DNA of 64,000 bases. Source: a virus. Both the position numbers and the translations under genes were made by a program. The notes under the pieces are model-generated. The model searched no databases. It was not told where the DNA came from and saw only the letters and a list, made by a program, of their open reading frames with translations. Below are positions 45,883 through 54,420 of the stretch, in pieces. The DNA lies in the IMG/VR virus record IMGVR_UViG_3300033143_005857, positions 1-64,000 of that record. One strand, given 5' to 3'. The first letter of the stretch is position 1; each line of letters starts with the position of its first letter.

Positions 45883-46386
45883 ATGGCTATTACAACAATT
45901 CTCGACGAATATAACACTGTTGGTGAAACAGAAACCCAAAATGTCACAAATTGTAATATGGGAAGTGATGATTCACCAAACCTTGTTCCAGCTACTTATC
46001 CAATTAATGCTGGAAATAACGCTTTTGAGAAATATAATAAAATGAGATTTACTGGGACAGCAAATAAAGTAAATAAATTAAAGGTATGGATATCTGCTGG
46101 AACTTTAGATGCTGAAGCAGCCCTAAAGACTTGTGCTCGTGAAGCTGCTTATGTAGAAAGAACATTTGTGACGCCAACAGAAACAACAAGCACACAAGCA
46201 ACTGAAGATATGCCAACAAGCGAACCGTCTGGTGCTAATCTTGGAATTGGTGGAATTTTAGCTGGTGAACATACTGCTTTTCCAGACGTTTCGGATTATT
46301 TGGTGCAACAATATCAGACAACTGCTTCTCATCCAGCGGGAGATATTACACAACTAACATTAACATTCCAATGGGACGAACAATAA
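45883..46386 (+). CDS. Virion structural protein candidate
   Basis: The 167-residue protein is Thr/Ala/Gly-rich with beta-strand patterns and no Cys cluster, as in many tail appendage proteins. It is the first gene after promoter P6. Structural role inferred from promoter class and neighbours. Confidence 0.6.
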   Translation: MAITTILDEYNTVGETETQNVTNCNMGSDDSPNLVPATYPINAGNNAFEKYNKMRFTGTANKVNKLKVWISAGTLDAEAALKTCAREAAYVERTFVTPTETTSTQATEDMPTSEPSGANLGIGGILAGEHTAFPDVSDYLVQQYQTTASHPAGDITQLTLTFQWDEQ

Positions 46387-46419
46387 ACACTTTTTTACGA
46401 ATAAATGGAGGGCAATTCA

Positions 46420-46863
46420 ATGCCACATCAATGGTTAGCACAATTAAAAGATAAAACTCAGATAAAACAGTTTGATAATGAAGGAAAAACTACGTGGGAT
46501 AATGGAGAGAATAGTTTTCAGTTAGTCACAGATGCTGAAAAACAGAACAATTTAGATATATTTTTTGTTATTGCAGAAAAAAATACTTTTGCTGTTGATT
46601 TGAATACTGGATTTTTCTATATTGACAATATTGCATTAGATCCAGCACCAGAACTAACTATGAAGAAAGAGAAATATCGAATAATTTATTGGAGACAAAG
46701 AAGAGAACAGCGTGGACCACAGAAAACACGAGAAGGAATTTATCTTAATGCTATCTTACTTGGTTGGCAAGTTCTCATTAATGGTGCAAATCATCAGCGT
46801 ATGATGTTTATTACTCCAAACAATAGCGGTAATTATACTGTTGAAATCAGAAAAAAACATTAG
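46420..46863 (+). CDS. Hypothetical virion-associated protein
   Basis: The ATG at 46420 has a good GGAGG site at 46407-46411; the in-frame ATG at 46405 lies before that site and is less likely. The 147 residues are beta-rich with aromatic residues. No family recognised. Confidence 0.6.
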   Translation: MPHQWLAQLKDKTQIKQFDNEGKTTWDNGENSFQLVTDAEKQNNLDIFFVIAEKNTFAVDLNTGFFYIDNIALDPAPELTMKKEKYRIIYWRQRREQRGPQKTREGIYLNAILLGWQVLINGANHQRMMFITPNNSGNYTVEIRKKH

Positions 46864-46871
46864 GAGAAGTA

Positions 46872-47255
46872 ATGTTGACAGAAATAACATTACCAAGTTG
46901 GACAGACCAGCTAAGAATTTCTGTTTTTGCTGGAAATGAATTGGTAGCACAACGAGATGTTATTTCTATATTTAATCCTATAACAAAAAAGCATGAAATG
47001 CACGTTCAACCATTTAAAATAAAAGTTGGACGATGTTGTGGGTGTGGAGATTGTTGTGGTGAAGGAGGGTCGCCATTTCCACCTAAAATGTTAGAAGAAG
47101 TAAAACAAAGACTTAAAGATTATGAATATTCCAAACATACACCTTGTCCTTTTTTAGCAGATGATGGATGTATTTTGAAAGGGAAAATCCTTTTCTCGTG
47201 TGCTTCATCGAATTGTGAAGGATGGTCGAAGAATTGCACAGAGGTGCTTAAATAA
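46872..47255 (+). CDS. Protein with YkgJ-like Cys cluster
   Basis: The 127-residue protein has an N-terminal beta part and then CCGCGDCC, CPFLADDGC, CASSNC and one more Cys. This follows the YkgJ-type zinc- or iron-binding pattern (CxxCxxCC, C-FL--GC). Such a domain inside a fibre operon is unusual. It may help in fibre maturation or bind metal on the virion. It overlaps the fibre gene by one base. Confidence 0.65.
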   Translation: MLTEITLPSWTDQLRISVFAGNELVAQRDVISIFNPITKKHEMHVQPFKIKVGRCCGCGDCCGEGGSPFPPKMLEEVKQRLKDYEYSKHTPCPFLADDGCILKGKILFSCASSNCEGWSKNCTEVLK

Positions 47256-49135
47256 TGGCTGGCTCTGATTATAATCTCACTAATGAGCGGATCGGGATTG
47301 ATGGTGCGAGTTCGATTACATGGCAAGGGACTTGTGATCATGTTTCTTTAACAGATTGGGCTAAAACAAATAAGGCTATTATTTCTGTGTTTGTGCAGTC
47401 TACATCGCACACACCAACAACTGATTATTTTCAATTGCGTTGGCGAAATGCCACCGATTCTGGAACTTTTACAACATTAACCACAAGCGGAGAATTACAG
47501 CGAGGTATTTCAGCGGGTGCTATAAACAACGGTGATCCCGTTGGAGGTAGTGCTGGTTGTCAAACTACTGAATCTGATGAAGAAGTTGAAAATGAATCCC
47601 CACTCCAATCTCAATCCTTTAGCCCGTCGCAGAATGCTTATATTGAAATCCAATTTTGTGTAGATATTAGTAATGCTCTTGATGGAAAAGAGTATGAGTT
47701 TGATGTTTACGACGGAACAGATTCAGTTGGAACAATCACACCAACTATAACCATAGCTGCTGGAGCAACACCACAATCAATTACTAAAAATGCTAATGCA
47801 CGAGTTGTATCAGAAGAATTTATTGCAAAAGTTGTAAATGCTCGTATTGTAGACCAGTTCTCAATTGAAAAAGCATTAGATTCTCGTGTTATTGGACATA
47901 TTTCAATTGATAAGGTATTAGATTCTCGTGTTATTGGACATATTTCAATTGATAAGGTATTAGATGTTAGGGTTATAACAAAAAAGTTTATAGCAAAAGT
48001 AGTAAATGCTTTAGTTGTATCTTCAAATTCGATACCAAAAACTGCAGATGCACGTGTTATTGGGAATATCTCAATTGATAAGGTATTAAACGCTCGTATT
48101 ATAAACAAATTTTCAATTGATAAAATAGTAAACGTTTTGGTTGTAGCTTCAAATTTTATCCCAAAAACTGTAAACTCTCGTGTTATTGGGCATATCTCAA
48201 TTGATAAAGCATTAGATTCTCGTGTTATTGGACATATTTCAATACAAAAAACAGCAAATGCACGTGTTATTGGGCATATCTCAATTGATAAATCAGCAAA
48301 TATTCGTATTGTAGATCAATTCTCAATACCAAAAACTATAAACTCTCGGGTTATTGGACATATTTCAATTGATAAAGTAGCAAACGCACGTATTGTTGAC
48401 CAGTTCTCAATAGATAAAGTATTAAACGCACGTGCAATCGGACATATCTCAATTGATAAAACAATTAATGCAAAAATTATTGGTGGAGTAATACAAAATT
48501 CTATTAATAAGGTAGAAGATGCACGTGTTATTGGGCATATCTCAATTGATAAAGTATTAATCGCACGTATTGTAAATGATTTCAATATTACTAAAACAGC
48601 AAGTGCTCGTGTATACAGAAAAGAATCTATCACAAAAGATATTAATTCTCATGTAATAGGACATATTTTTATTGTAAAACAAACAAATATTAGGGTTATA
48701 GCAAAAGAATCATTAGACAAAACAATAATCGTTCGTATATACAAAAAAGAATCTATAGATAAAACAGCAAGTGCTCGTGTATATAAAAAAGAGTTTATCA
48801 CCAAAGACATTAATTCTCGTATAGTTAGGTTTGAATCCATAGATAAAAATATAAATATTTTTGTGACTGGTGTAAATTCAATAGAGAAAGTATTAAATGC
48901 ACGGATATTTGCAGTAGTTTCTATCGATAAAACGGTAAATATAAAAGTAGTTCTTGATAAAAAATTAAACAAAGTAATAAATGTATGTGTGGTTAATGTT
49001 GCTTATACCACGAAAACTGTTAATATTACAGTAGTTATTATTGAAAACACAGTTTTACATGCCGATGTTAGCAAATACAAAGACTTAAGAGCAACAGCAA
49101 TTCCGTATAACAAATTATATACAACAATAACATAG
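47255..49135 (+). CDS. Repeat fibre protein with 29 tandem 14-residue repeats
   Basis: The 626-residue protein starts with a beta-rich head (1-180) and then has about 29 copies of a 14-residue unit of the type ARVIGHISIDKVLN, from residue 182 to about 590. One copy is three residues longer. Conserved positions are R2, V3/I, I/V4, S8, I9 and K11. Regular short strands of this kind should form a solenoid or fibre. Early copies are nearly identical and later ones diverge. It is likely a long tail or capsid fibre whose length can change by recombination. Confidence 0.75.
   Translation: MAGSDYNLTNERIGIDGASSITWQGTCDHVSLTDWAKTNKAIISVFVQSTSHTPTTDYFQLRWRNATDSGTFTTLTTSGELQRGISAGAINNGDPVGGSAGCQTTESDEEVENESPLQSQSFSPSQNAYIEIQFCVDISNALDGKEYEFDVYDGTDSVGTITPTITIAAGATPQSITKNANARVVSEEFIAKVVNARIVDQFSIEKALDSRVIGHISIDKVLDSRVIGHISIDKVLDVRVITKKFIAKVVNALVVSSNSIPKTADARVIGNISIDKVLNARIINKFSIDKIVNVLVVASNFIPKTVNSRVIGHISIDKALDSRVIGHISIQKTANARVIGHISIDKSANIRIVDQFSIPKTINSRVIGHISIDKVANARIVDQFSIDKVLNARAIGHISIDKTINAKIIGGVIQNSINKVEDARVIGHISIDKVLIARIVNDFNITKTASARVYRKESITKDINSHVIGHIFIVKQTNIRVIAKESLDKTIIVRIYKKESIDKTASARVYKKEFITKDINSRIVRFESIDKNINIFVTGVNSIEKVLNARIFAVVSIDKTVNIKVVLDKKLNKVINVCVVNVAYTTKTVNITVVIIENTVLHADVSKYKDLRATAIPYNKLYTTIT
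47798..49024 (+). repeat. 42-bp tandem repeats within the fibre gene
   Basis: The 14-residue protein repeat corresponds to a 42-bp DNA period. Two neighbouring copies near 47875-47958 are identical at the DNA level, a sign of recent duplication. Others share blocks such as GGACATATTTCAATTGATAA. Confidence 0.85.
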
Positions 49136-49146
49136 AAGGTTAAATT

Positions 49147-49518
49147 ATGTCAGTTGAAGATGAATTAGAGCCAATAAATCTAAACACATTTATTGGAAAC
49201 GACGTTTCGTGGACGTTTACGGTAAAAGACGAAAACAACGCAACACCAAATATTACTGCTGCAAAGCTTACTTTTACCTTAAAGGATGAAATTGAAGGAA
49301 CTGTGCTATTCCAAAGAAAGAATAGTGCTGCTGGTGGAGATGATACTGAAATAGAAATTACAGATGGTTCAAACGGAGAGTTTGTGTTATATATTGTGCA
49401 AACAAATACTATCAGCTTAGATATTTTTAAGACATATTATTATGATATCGAAATTGATCTTGTAAATTATGGCTTGAAAACAGTCGCACACGGAGAATTT
49501 ATTGTGAATGGTAAATAA
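49147..49518 (+). CDS. Baseplate/fibre-type beta protein (BppU-like N-domain)
   Basis: The 123-residue protein has the pattern FIGNDVSWTFTVKDENN...KLTFTLKDE seen in phage BppU-type N-terminal domains, which link fibres to the virion. It ends the second fibre operon. Its stop codon abuts copy C of the 36-bp element. Confidence 0.65.
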   Translation: MSVEDELEPINLNTFIGNDVSWTFTVKDENNATPNITAAKLTFTLKDEIEGTVLFQRKNSAAGGDDTEIEITDGSNGEFVLYIVQTNTISLDIFKTYYYDIEIDLVNYGLKTVAHGEFIVNGK

Positions 49519-49554
49519 CGTTTACGTAAATGAAATATAACGTTTACGTAAACG
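49519..49554. repeat. 36-bp double-palindrome element, copy C
   Basis: The element fills exactly the 36 bases between two convergent stop codons (49516-49518 on plus, 49555-49557 on minus). It is the exact reverse complement of copy B. It may serve as a bidirectional terminator or a protein-bound boundary. Confidence 0.8.
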
Positions 49555-50580
49555 TTAATCATAAATTGGATTTCGTCTACCACAATCTTCTGGACAGTAG
49601 CCTTTTTTTCTTATTTCGTGGCATGTTGGCATGTAATAGTCTTTGTGCATAATACTTCTAAACTTTCTGCCAAGATGTCCAGAATGACGTCGTTTCCGTG
49701 CTGTTCCGAAATAGTGGTTAAATTCGTTGCTTGTAAACGATTTTCTTAGTATTGCAATAATTTCCTCAACTGAATATGGTATGCTTGTTGCTTGCTGGTC
49801 TTTTAGGTATAAAACAAGTAAGAATTTACCTTCACCGCTTAGATTCGGTGAACTTAGCCATGTTTGAACACACGGAGGAAATAGTTTGTATTCTACTTCT
49901 ACTTTTACGTCGATATCCATTAGATTTGCTGCTATGTTTTCAAAGTCCATGTATAGATATTCATCTATATCCCAGCGTTGTAGACTTAATAGATATTTGC
50001 CAGCGAAACCACTCACAAAGTGTTGTTGTGAAGCATATTCATGAAACCATGATTCGCTTCGCTTCGTTCTAAATACTTTTTCATGTAATGGCACGCAATA
50101 ACGTAATCCTTTAAAATTATACGTGTTTGGATAGCGAAAGATACGAGACGTGTCTCCAATTACTTTAGGATCGTTTTTAATTTGTATTTGATGTTGTAAA
50201 AACCGTTGAAAATTGCCTATTGATTCTTTCTTGTTTGATACAACACCGTCTGTAAATATTAAACACTGAGTTCCACGACCGCTAAACTGATTATATCGTA
50301 ATATATCATATTTGTCGCACCAAGCATTTATTTTATAAATATCGTCTAACCAATCATCATCAAAATCAAAAAATACTTTATCGATGACTGCTGTGCTTCG
50401 GTCTAATTCGCCTTCTTCTGTTAATGTTCTAAATTTATATACGCTAATGTAGAGATCGTTAGTTTTTATGTATTTTTTAATGTAGTCATCACGTTGTTCA
50501 GCAGTAAAAGCAATAAAACGCTGTCGTGGATTTCCCATAGAACGAGGGAAATCGGAAATTAAGTTAGCAGATTTGGTCAT
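49555..50580 (-). CDS. Archaeo-eukaryotic primase with PriL-like C-terminus
   Basis: The 341-residue protein combines a PriS-type catalytic domain with a PriL-like Fe-S domain. The first shows DFDDDW (72-77) with the metal-binding Asp residues, SGRGTQ (100-105) and DTSRIFRYPN (143-152). The second has four Cys (C237, C320, C329, C333) in PPC and CHEIRKKGYCPEDC. Fused primases of this kind are known from some archaea and mobile elements. It should lay down primers for PolB. Confidence 0.85.
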   Translation of the reverse strand: MTKSANLISDFPRSMGNPRQRFIAFTAEQRDDYIKKYIKTNDLYISVYKFRTLTEEGELDRSTAVIDKVFFDFDDDWLDDIYKINAWCDKYDILRYNQFSGRGTQCLIFTDGVVSNKKESIGNFQRFLQHQIQIKNDPKVIGDTSRIFRYPNTYNFKGLRYCVPLHEKVFRTKRSESWFHEYASQQHFVSGFAGKYLLSLQRWDIDEYLYMDFENIAANLMDIDVKVEVEYKLFPPCVQTWLSSPNLSGEGKFLLVLYLKDQQATSIPYSVEEIIAILRKSFTSNEFNHYFGTARKRRHSGHLGRKFRSIMHKDYYMPTCHEIRKKGYCPEDCGRRNPIYD

Positions 50581-50825
50581 TCTAATTGTTCCATTTTGAG
50601 TTTTTTGCGATATTTGTTGGCAAGTGTTTTGTCTTGACGATCAAGAAATGTTCTATAACCTTCATCTGTTTTGTATGCGTTTAATGACCTTTTTCTATTT
50701 TTTCGTGCAAATGCTTTATTGATTCTATTTGGTCTATGTGGACAATTAACACAAGGCAAAGATAGGTCGCATAAAAGCACATTTCTACATGCGTTTTTAC
50801 TGTTTAAGTTTTTCTTTTTTACCAT
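50577..50825 (-). CDS. Small basic Cys-containing protein
   Basis: The 82-residue protein has C-(7)-C-(6)-CVNC near the N-terminus and a strongly basic remainder. Its start lies inside a 27-bp repeat that also covers the end of the upstream methyltransferase. It overlaps the primase gene by four bases. Nucleic-acid binding is possible. Function unknown. Confidence 0.6.
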   Translation of the reverse strand: MVKKKNLNSKNACRNVLLCDLSLPCVNCPHRPNRINKAFARKNRKRSLNAYKTDEGYRTFLDRQDKTLANKYRKKLKMEQLE

Positions 50826-51813
50826 ATCCCATCAACTTTACATGTTTTATATTTGCTTTAATTCTTTTCTTTGCTAATAAAATAGCTTTCTTATTTTTAT
50901 CTATACCTATAAATTGTCGATTTAATTTTTTAGCAACAAGTAATGTAGTTCCACTACCACAGAATGCGTCTAATACAAGATCATATTCATTAGAAGATGT
51001 TTTGATTATTCTTTCAAGTAATGATTCTGGTTTTTGTGTAGGATAGTTAAGATTTTCTTTAGAGGACGAACTTAAATATGTTATATCATCCCATAACGAA
51101 TGAACTCTTTGTCCAGCATAATTATCAGCATAAATCTTATAACGCAACTTGCCATTACTTGTAAAATAAAATATACGGTTGTTTTTAGCCCACCTTTCAT
51201 CAATTGTTTTTTGTGACCATCTCCAACCAATATCTGTTGTTTTAACAACCTTTTTTCCACTTGGATAATAAAATGTTCGTGTTTCTCCATTAAATTTGAA
51301 ATTTTGTTTTTGTTCTAAACTTGCAATTGGGTTAAATTTTCTATTAGTTATAGGTTCTATATAACTAAATTTGGTTAGATTTTTGTTAGATCTATATTGA
51401 ATATTAAATGTATAGATTGTAGACTTAACGTAAAAAAGGATAGTATCAGTAATATTATCATATTCGTTGCTTAAATCGTGTGGTGAACATCTTTTCCATA
51501 TTATCTTACTTTTCATATTTTTATAACCAAATATATTGTCGCACACTACTCTAAGATAACTATCTGCATGATAATCACAATGTAAATAAAAACTACCAGT
51601 TCTTTTTAATATTCGGTAAATTTCCATAACTCTAACTTTTATAAATTGAATATAATCCATTATAGAATAAAATTTATCATTAAACTCTACAAAATCACGC
51701 TGTGTAAAAAATGGTGGGTCGATGTAGCATAGATCAACACTTTCATTAGGAAGATTTTGCAGAATCTCTAAATTATCTCCACAAATTATTTTTTTAATTG
51801 ACTTTTTTACCAT
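50797..51813 (-). CDS. DNA methyltransferase, beta class (N6-A or N4-C)
   Basis: The 338-residue protein has the catalytic motif DPPF (32-35) before the AdoMet-binding FCGSGTT (284-290), the order of beta-class amino-methyltransferases, with PTQKPESLLERII between. It would modify viral DNA and may protect it from host nucleases. No paired restriction enzyme is seen. The start and the end of the gene each lie in copies of the same 27-bp sequence. Confidence 0.88.
   Translation of the reverse strand: MVKKSIKKIICGDNLEILQNLPNESVDLCYIDPPFFTQRDFVEFNDKFYSIMDYIQFIKVRVMEIYRILKRTGSFYLHCDYHADSYLRVVCDNIFGYKNMKSKIIWKRCSPHDLSNEYDNITDTILFYVKSTIYTFNIQYRSNKNLTKFSYIEPITNRKFNPIASLEQKQNFKFNGETRTFYYPSGKKVVKTTDIGWRWSQKTIDERWAKNNRIFYFTSNGKLRYKIYADNYAGQRVHSLWDDITYLSSSSKENLNYPTQKPESLLERIIKTSSNEYDLVLDAFCGSGTTLLVAKKLNRQFIGIDKNKKAILLAKKRIKANIKHVKLMGYGKKEKLKQ
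50814..50840. repeat. 27-bp direct repeat, right end of methyltransferase cassette
   Basis: Identical to 51802-51828. It encodes KLMGYGKK at the end of the methyltransferase and the MVKK start of the next gene. Position relative to the minus-strand gene: downstream end. Confidence 0.8.
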
Positions 51814-52120
51814 ATCCCATCAACTTTATATGCTTGATTTTTGGTTCTTTTACTGGTATTTTACAATTTTTACATACTCCAGCAGTAATACTAACTCTTT
51901 TTTCTTTACAATAGCCGACAAGCTTCCATGTTTCCTTTACTTCGCTGCTTTCTTTACTATCAGTAAAAAATGGACAAAAAGGTAATTTGGCTTTACAAAC
52001 TGGACAGACTAACTTTCCTTCCTTATCTTGCGTGAAATTAAATGCTTCCTCTGTAAAACCGCACTTTTCACACGAATAGATGTTATGTCCGTAATGTTTC
52101 ATCGATATTCTTGTTGTCAT
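51794..52120 (-). CDS. Zinc-ribbon protein
   Basis: The 108-residue protein has CEKC, CPVC, a further C and CKNC, enough for two zinc sites. Its last residues (KHIKLMGYGKK) are nearly the same as those of the following methyltransferase, due to the shared 27-bp repeat. Function unknown. Confidence 0.65.
   Translation of the reverse strand: MTTRISMKHYGHNIYSCEKCGFTEEAFNFTQDKEGKLVCPVCKAKLPFCPFFTDSKESSEVKETWKLVGYCKEKRVSITAGVCKNCKIPVKEPKIKHIKLMGYGKKVN
51802..51828. repeat. 27-bp direct repeat, left end of methyltransferase cassette
   Basis: Identical to 50814-50840. It covers the end of the upstream zinc-ribbon gene (KLMGYGKK) and the MVKK start of the methyltransferase. Related but weaker junctions lie at 53919-53940 and near 53043-53062. 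Confidence 0.8.
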
Positions 52121-52384
52121 TTAATAAACCTCATAACTTCCTTTAATAAACGACCTTATTAGTATTATATAACCAATAATAATAAAGATAAATAATATTC
52201 CAATAGCACACAATATTATAATCCACCAACTATTTAATTCAACAAGTAAAAATAAATATCCGCTTTGATAATTATCAATTATTGTAAATAGTAGCAATGT
52301 AAACACAATAAAACTTAGTGCAACAAGACTACCAACCAAAACAAAAAACCAAGCAGCAACCAAATTATTTTTAAATTTAATCAT
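52121..52384 (-). CDS. Small membrane protein with two TM segments
   Basis: The 87-residue protein has two long hydrophobic segments (about 10-35 and 50-75) with few charges. It lies between thyX and a zinc-ribbon gene. Function unknown. Confidence 0.6.
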   Translation of the reverse strand: MIKFKNNLVAAWFFVLVGSLVALSFIVFTLLLFTIIDNYQSGYLFLLVELNSWWIIILCAIGILFIFIIIGYIILIRSFIKGSYEVY

Positions 52385-53060
52385 TTTCTTGTTCTCCTAT
52401 ATCATCAAAGATAATTGGGATTAATGTTTGAAAATAGTTTAGAACTTCTAACATTATTTCTCTAATTTGTGGATGAGCGTATTTGCTTGTTCTCAGCTTA
52501 AGAATATGTCGCCACTCTGTAGGATTTGCACTTATTACAATATGTGTTTTAACATCAATTGGCAATACACCTCTTGCTTCTTGTGGAGTTTTACCTTCCT
52601 CTATTAATGTTTTGTAAGTAGATTCAGCAACAAGCATATTTTGCAGCCAATAGTGTGCTGGAGTAATAGGCTCATACATGAAATCTATTGGCATATTGAG
52701 TTTTTGAGTTGCTTCTTTAATCCATAAAGGTTTGATAACAGTTAATTCTCTGTTATGTTTTTCCTTATTGTAATTGCAATAACGAGTGCTTTCTTGTGCA
52801 TAACTTGCCAATCGATGTCTAACCAATTCGTGACTTAAACCACGATTACTAATTATATCAACTGTTATTAATCCACCATGCTCAAGCATAGCAAAATGCC
52901 CTTTAGCAACAAGGTCTTTGCATAATTTTTTATAACTGTTCTTAGTTATACGTTCCTCTGATTTATAGCAAACACGTGCTATTCGTTCAATTCTCTTAAG
53001 CATTTTTATACCGTCTAAGTCCTCATGTATAAACCAATTTTGCTCTATTACCTTTACCAT
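52377..53060 (-). CDS. thyX: Flavin-dependent thymidylate synthase
   Basis: ThyX makes dTMP from dUMP using methylene-tetrahydrofolate and FAD. The signature RHRLASYAQESTRY is at residues 81-94, and the length of 227 fits the family. A second conserved part, RGVLPIDVKTHIVISANPTEWRH, is also present. It supplies thymidine for viral DNA synthesis. It overlaps the membrane-protein gene by eight bases. Confidence 0.95.
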   Translation of the reverse strand: MVKVIEQNWFIHEDLDGIKMLKRIERIARVCYKSEERITKNSYKKLCKDLVAKGHFAMLEHGGLITVDIISNRGLSHELVRHRLASYAQESTRYCNYNKEKHNRELTVIKPLWIKEATQKLNMPIDFMYEPITPAHYWLQNMLVAESTYKTLIEEGKTPQEARGVLPIDVKTHIVISANPTEWRHILKLRTSKYAHPQIREIMLEVLNYFQTLIPIIFDDIGEQEND

Positions 53061-53924
53061 TTAATTCACAACTTTTTTGAAAGTTAATACATATTCATGA
53101 TATTTTACTGTTCTCCGCTGCTTTCGCACGGCATTATCTACTCCGCTCACAAATGGTGTTCGAATTACATTTATCACAACATCCCATAATTCAAACCCAG
53201 CAGCCATGAAAAGTGTAATTGTATCGCCACTAAACCAGTGATATTTTCCATTTCGTCTAAAATCATTTACAACATAAGTGACAAACTTGTTTGGTTTTAA
53301 TATCTCATACAATATCTCAATTATAAAACCGTAATCAACCAAGAATGCTTCATACGTTTTAATGTCGCTTAGTTGTCCGTCGCAAGACTCGTATCTCTCT
53401 ACATTCCAATATGGAGGGCTTGTGTAGATGTAATCAAAGAACTCACTCAAATTACCATTTGTATCAAAATCTTTAGCGTCTCCAAGTGTTAGGTGGATAT
53501 TTTTAGCCCATTCTTTGCCAGACGCAATAAGCTCTTTGACACGCTGGTCAACGTTATCGTAATAACTTTCAACAATTTCATTACCGTATCCTTGTCTACC
53601 AAAGTAAGCAGCAATAATACTTGTAGTTCCACGATTCATAAATGGATCTAAAACTTTATCCCCTTCGTCAGACCAAATCTGCAAGCAACGTTTAGCAATG
53701 TCTGGATTGAACTCAGAAAGTGGTTGTTTACCATTACCGTCTCGATATCGTTCCATACTATCATCTTTGACGAGCCGTGTCAATTCTTTTGATTTAGTAA
53801 TATCCCATATACTTTTAGGGATATAACCATATCTGTCTTTGATCTTGCCTTCTGTAATAACAGTTTCCTTTCCAAGCAAGCCCTTAATTTTCATTCGTTT
53901 TCCGTTTTTTATTAATTTTGCCAT
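53061..53924 (-). CDS. DNA methyltransferase, TSPPY type (probably N4-cytosine)
   Basis: The 287-residue protein has VLDPFMNRGTT (about 91-101) as AdoMet-binding motif and YTSPPYWNVERY (about 165-176) as catalytic motif; TSPPY is usual for N4-cytosine enzymes. The C-terminal part may hold target recognition. Like the other methyltransferase, its start and end lie in similar AAAAGTTG...ATGG junctions. It overlaps the upstream zinc-ribbon gene by 41 bp. Confidence 0.82.
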   Translation of the reverse strand: MAKLIKNGKRMKIKGLLGKETVITEGKIKDRYGYIPKSIWDITKSKELTRLVKDDSMERYRDGNGKQPLSEFNPDIAKRCLQIWSDEGDKVLDPFMNRGTTSIIAAYFGRQGYGNEIVESYYDNVDQRVKELIASGKEWAKNIHLTLGDAKDFDTNGNLSEFFDYIYTSPPYWNVERYESCDGQLSDIKTYEAFLVDYGFIIEILYEILKPNKFVTYVVNDFRRNGKYHWFSGDTITLFMAAGFELWDVVINVIRTPFVSGVDNAVRKQRRTVKYHEYVLTFKKVVN

Positions 53925-54270
53925 AGTTCATCAACTTTTTTTGTATTTTTATATATTTAATTGCTGGTTTATCCTCTGGATACGTGCTCGCAAACGGCAT
54001 ATAGAGTTTTGGTTTATTGTCTTTAATCCCACGTTGATTCCATGCAACTTTGCAAATTATTTCCCCAAATCGTTTATCTTTTTGGTTGTAGGTTTGAAAC
54101 CCATATTTCCAATAAGTTTTACATTTACGGTTCATACAGTGAATCAGTGTCATCTCTGTGTGAAAGTAATAAGAAAAACTACTTTTTTTGCACGATGGAC
54201 ATATAGGCAGCGACATATTTGCCTCTTTCATCCATATTTCGTTTTGAGCATATTTTGGTTTTTTTGCCAT
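53884..54270 (-). CDS. Zinc-ribbon protein
   Basis: The 128-residue protein has CPSC and CMNRKC (about 24-50), which suit a zinc ribbon, and a basic tail with KKLMNYGK, similar to the ends of other genes in this cluster. Function unknown. Confidence 0.6.
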   Translation of the reverse strand: MAKKPKYAQNEIWMKEANMSLPICPSCKKSSFSYYFHTEMTLIHCMNRKCKTYWKYGFQTYNQKDKRFGEIICKVAWNQRGIKDNKPKLYMPFASTYPEDKPAIKYIKIQKKLMNYGKINKKRKTNEN

Positions 54271-54273
54271 TTA

Positions 54274-54411
54274 TTATTCCTCTTTATAAATTCTGCGTCG
54301 TTTAGTATGTAATAAGTTAGCAAGATTTGTTCGATATACCCTAACATCGCAATAATCTTCGTTTTCATGCCAACGACGCAATTTATCTTGCAATTCAGTA
54401 TTTGCTTCCAT
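54274..54411 (-). CDS. 45-residue hypothetical protein
   Basis: This short frame fits exactly between two genes in the operon. It encodes a basic, helical product starting MEANTELQDKLRRWHENED. The ATG is eight bases downstream of the previous stop. The only support is its place, its coding-like composition and the absence of other content in the gap. Confidence 0.5.
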   Translation of the reverse strand: MEANTELQDKLRRWHENEDYCDVRVYRTNLANLLHTKRRRIYKEE

Positions 54412-54420
54412 TTTAATCAC

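Noticed and set aside
47707-48972. Minus-strand open frames across the repeat fibre gene
   Set aside because: They repeat with the same 42-bp period and are antisense shadows of the fibre repeats.
47798-49024. CRISPR-like array
   Set aside because: The repeats are tandem, coding, 42 bp and have no unique spacers. No CRISPR array was seen in the window.
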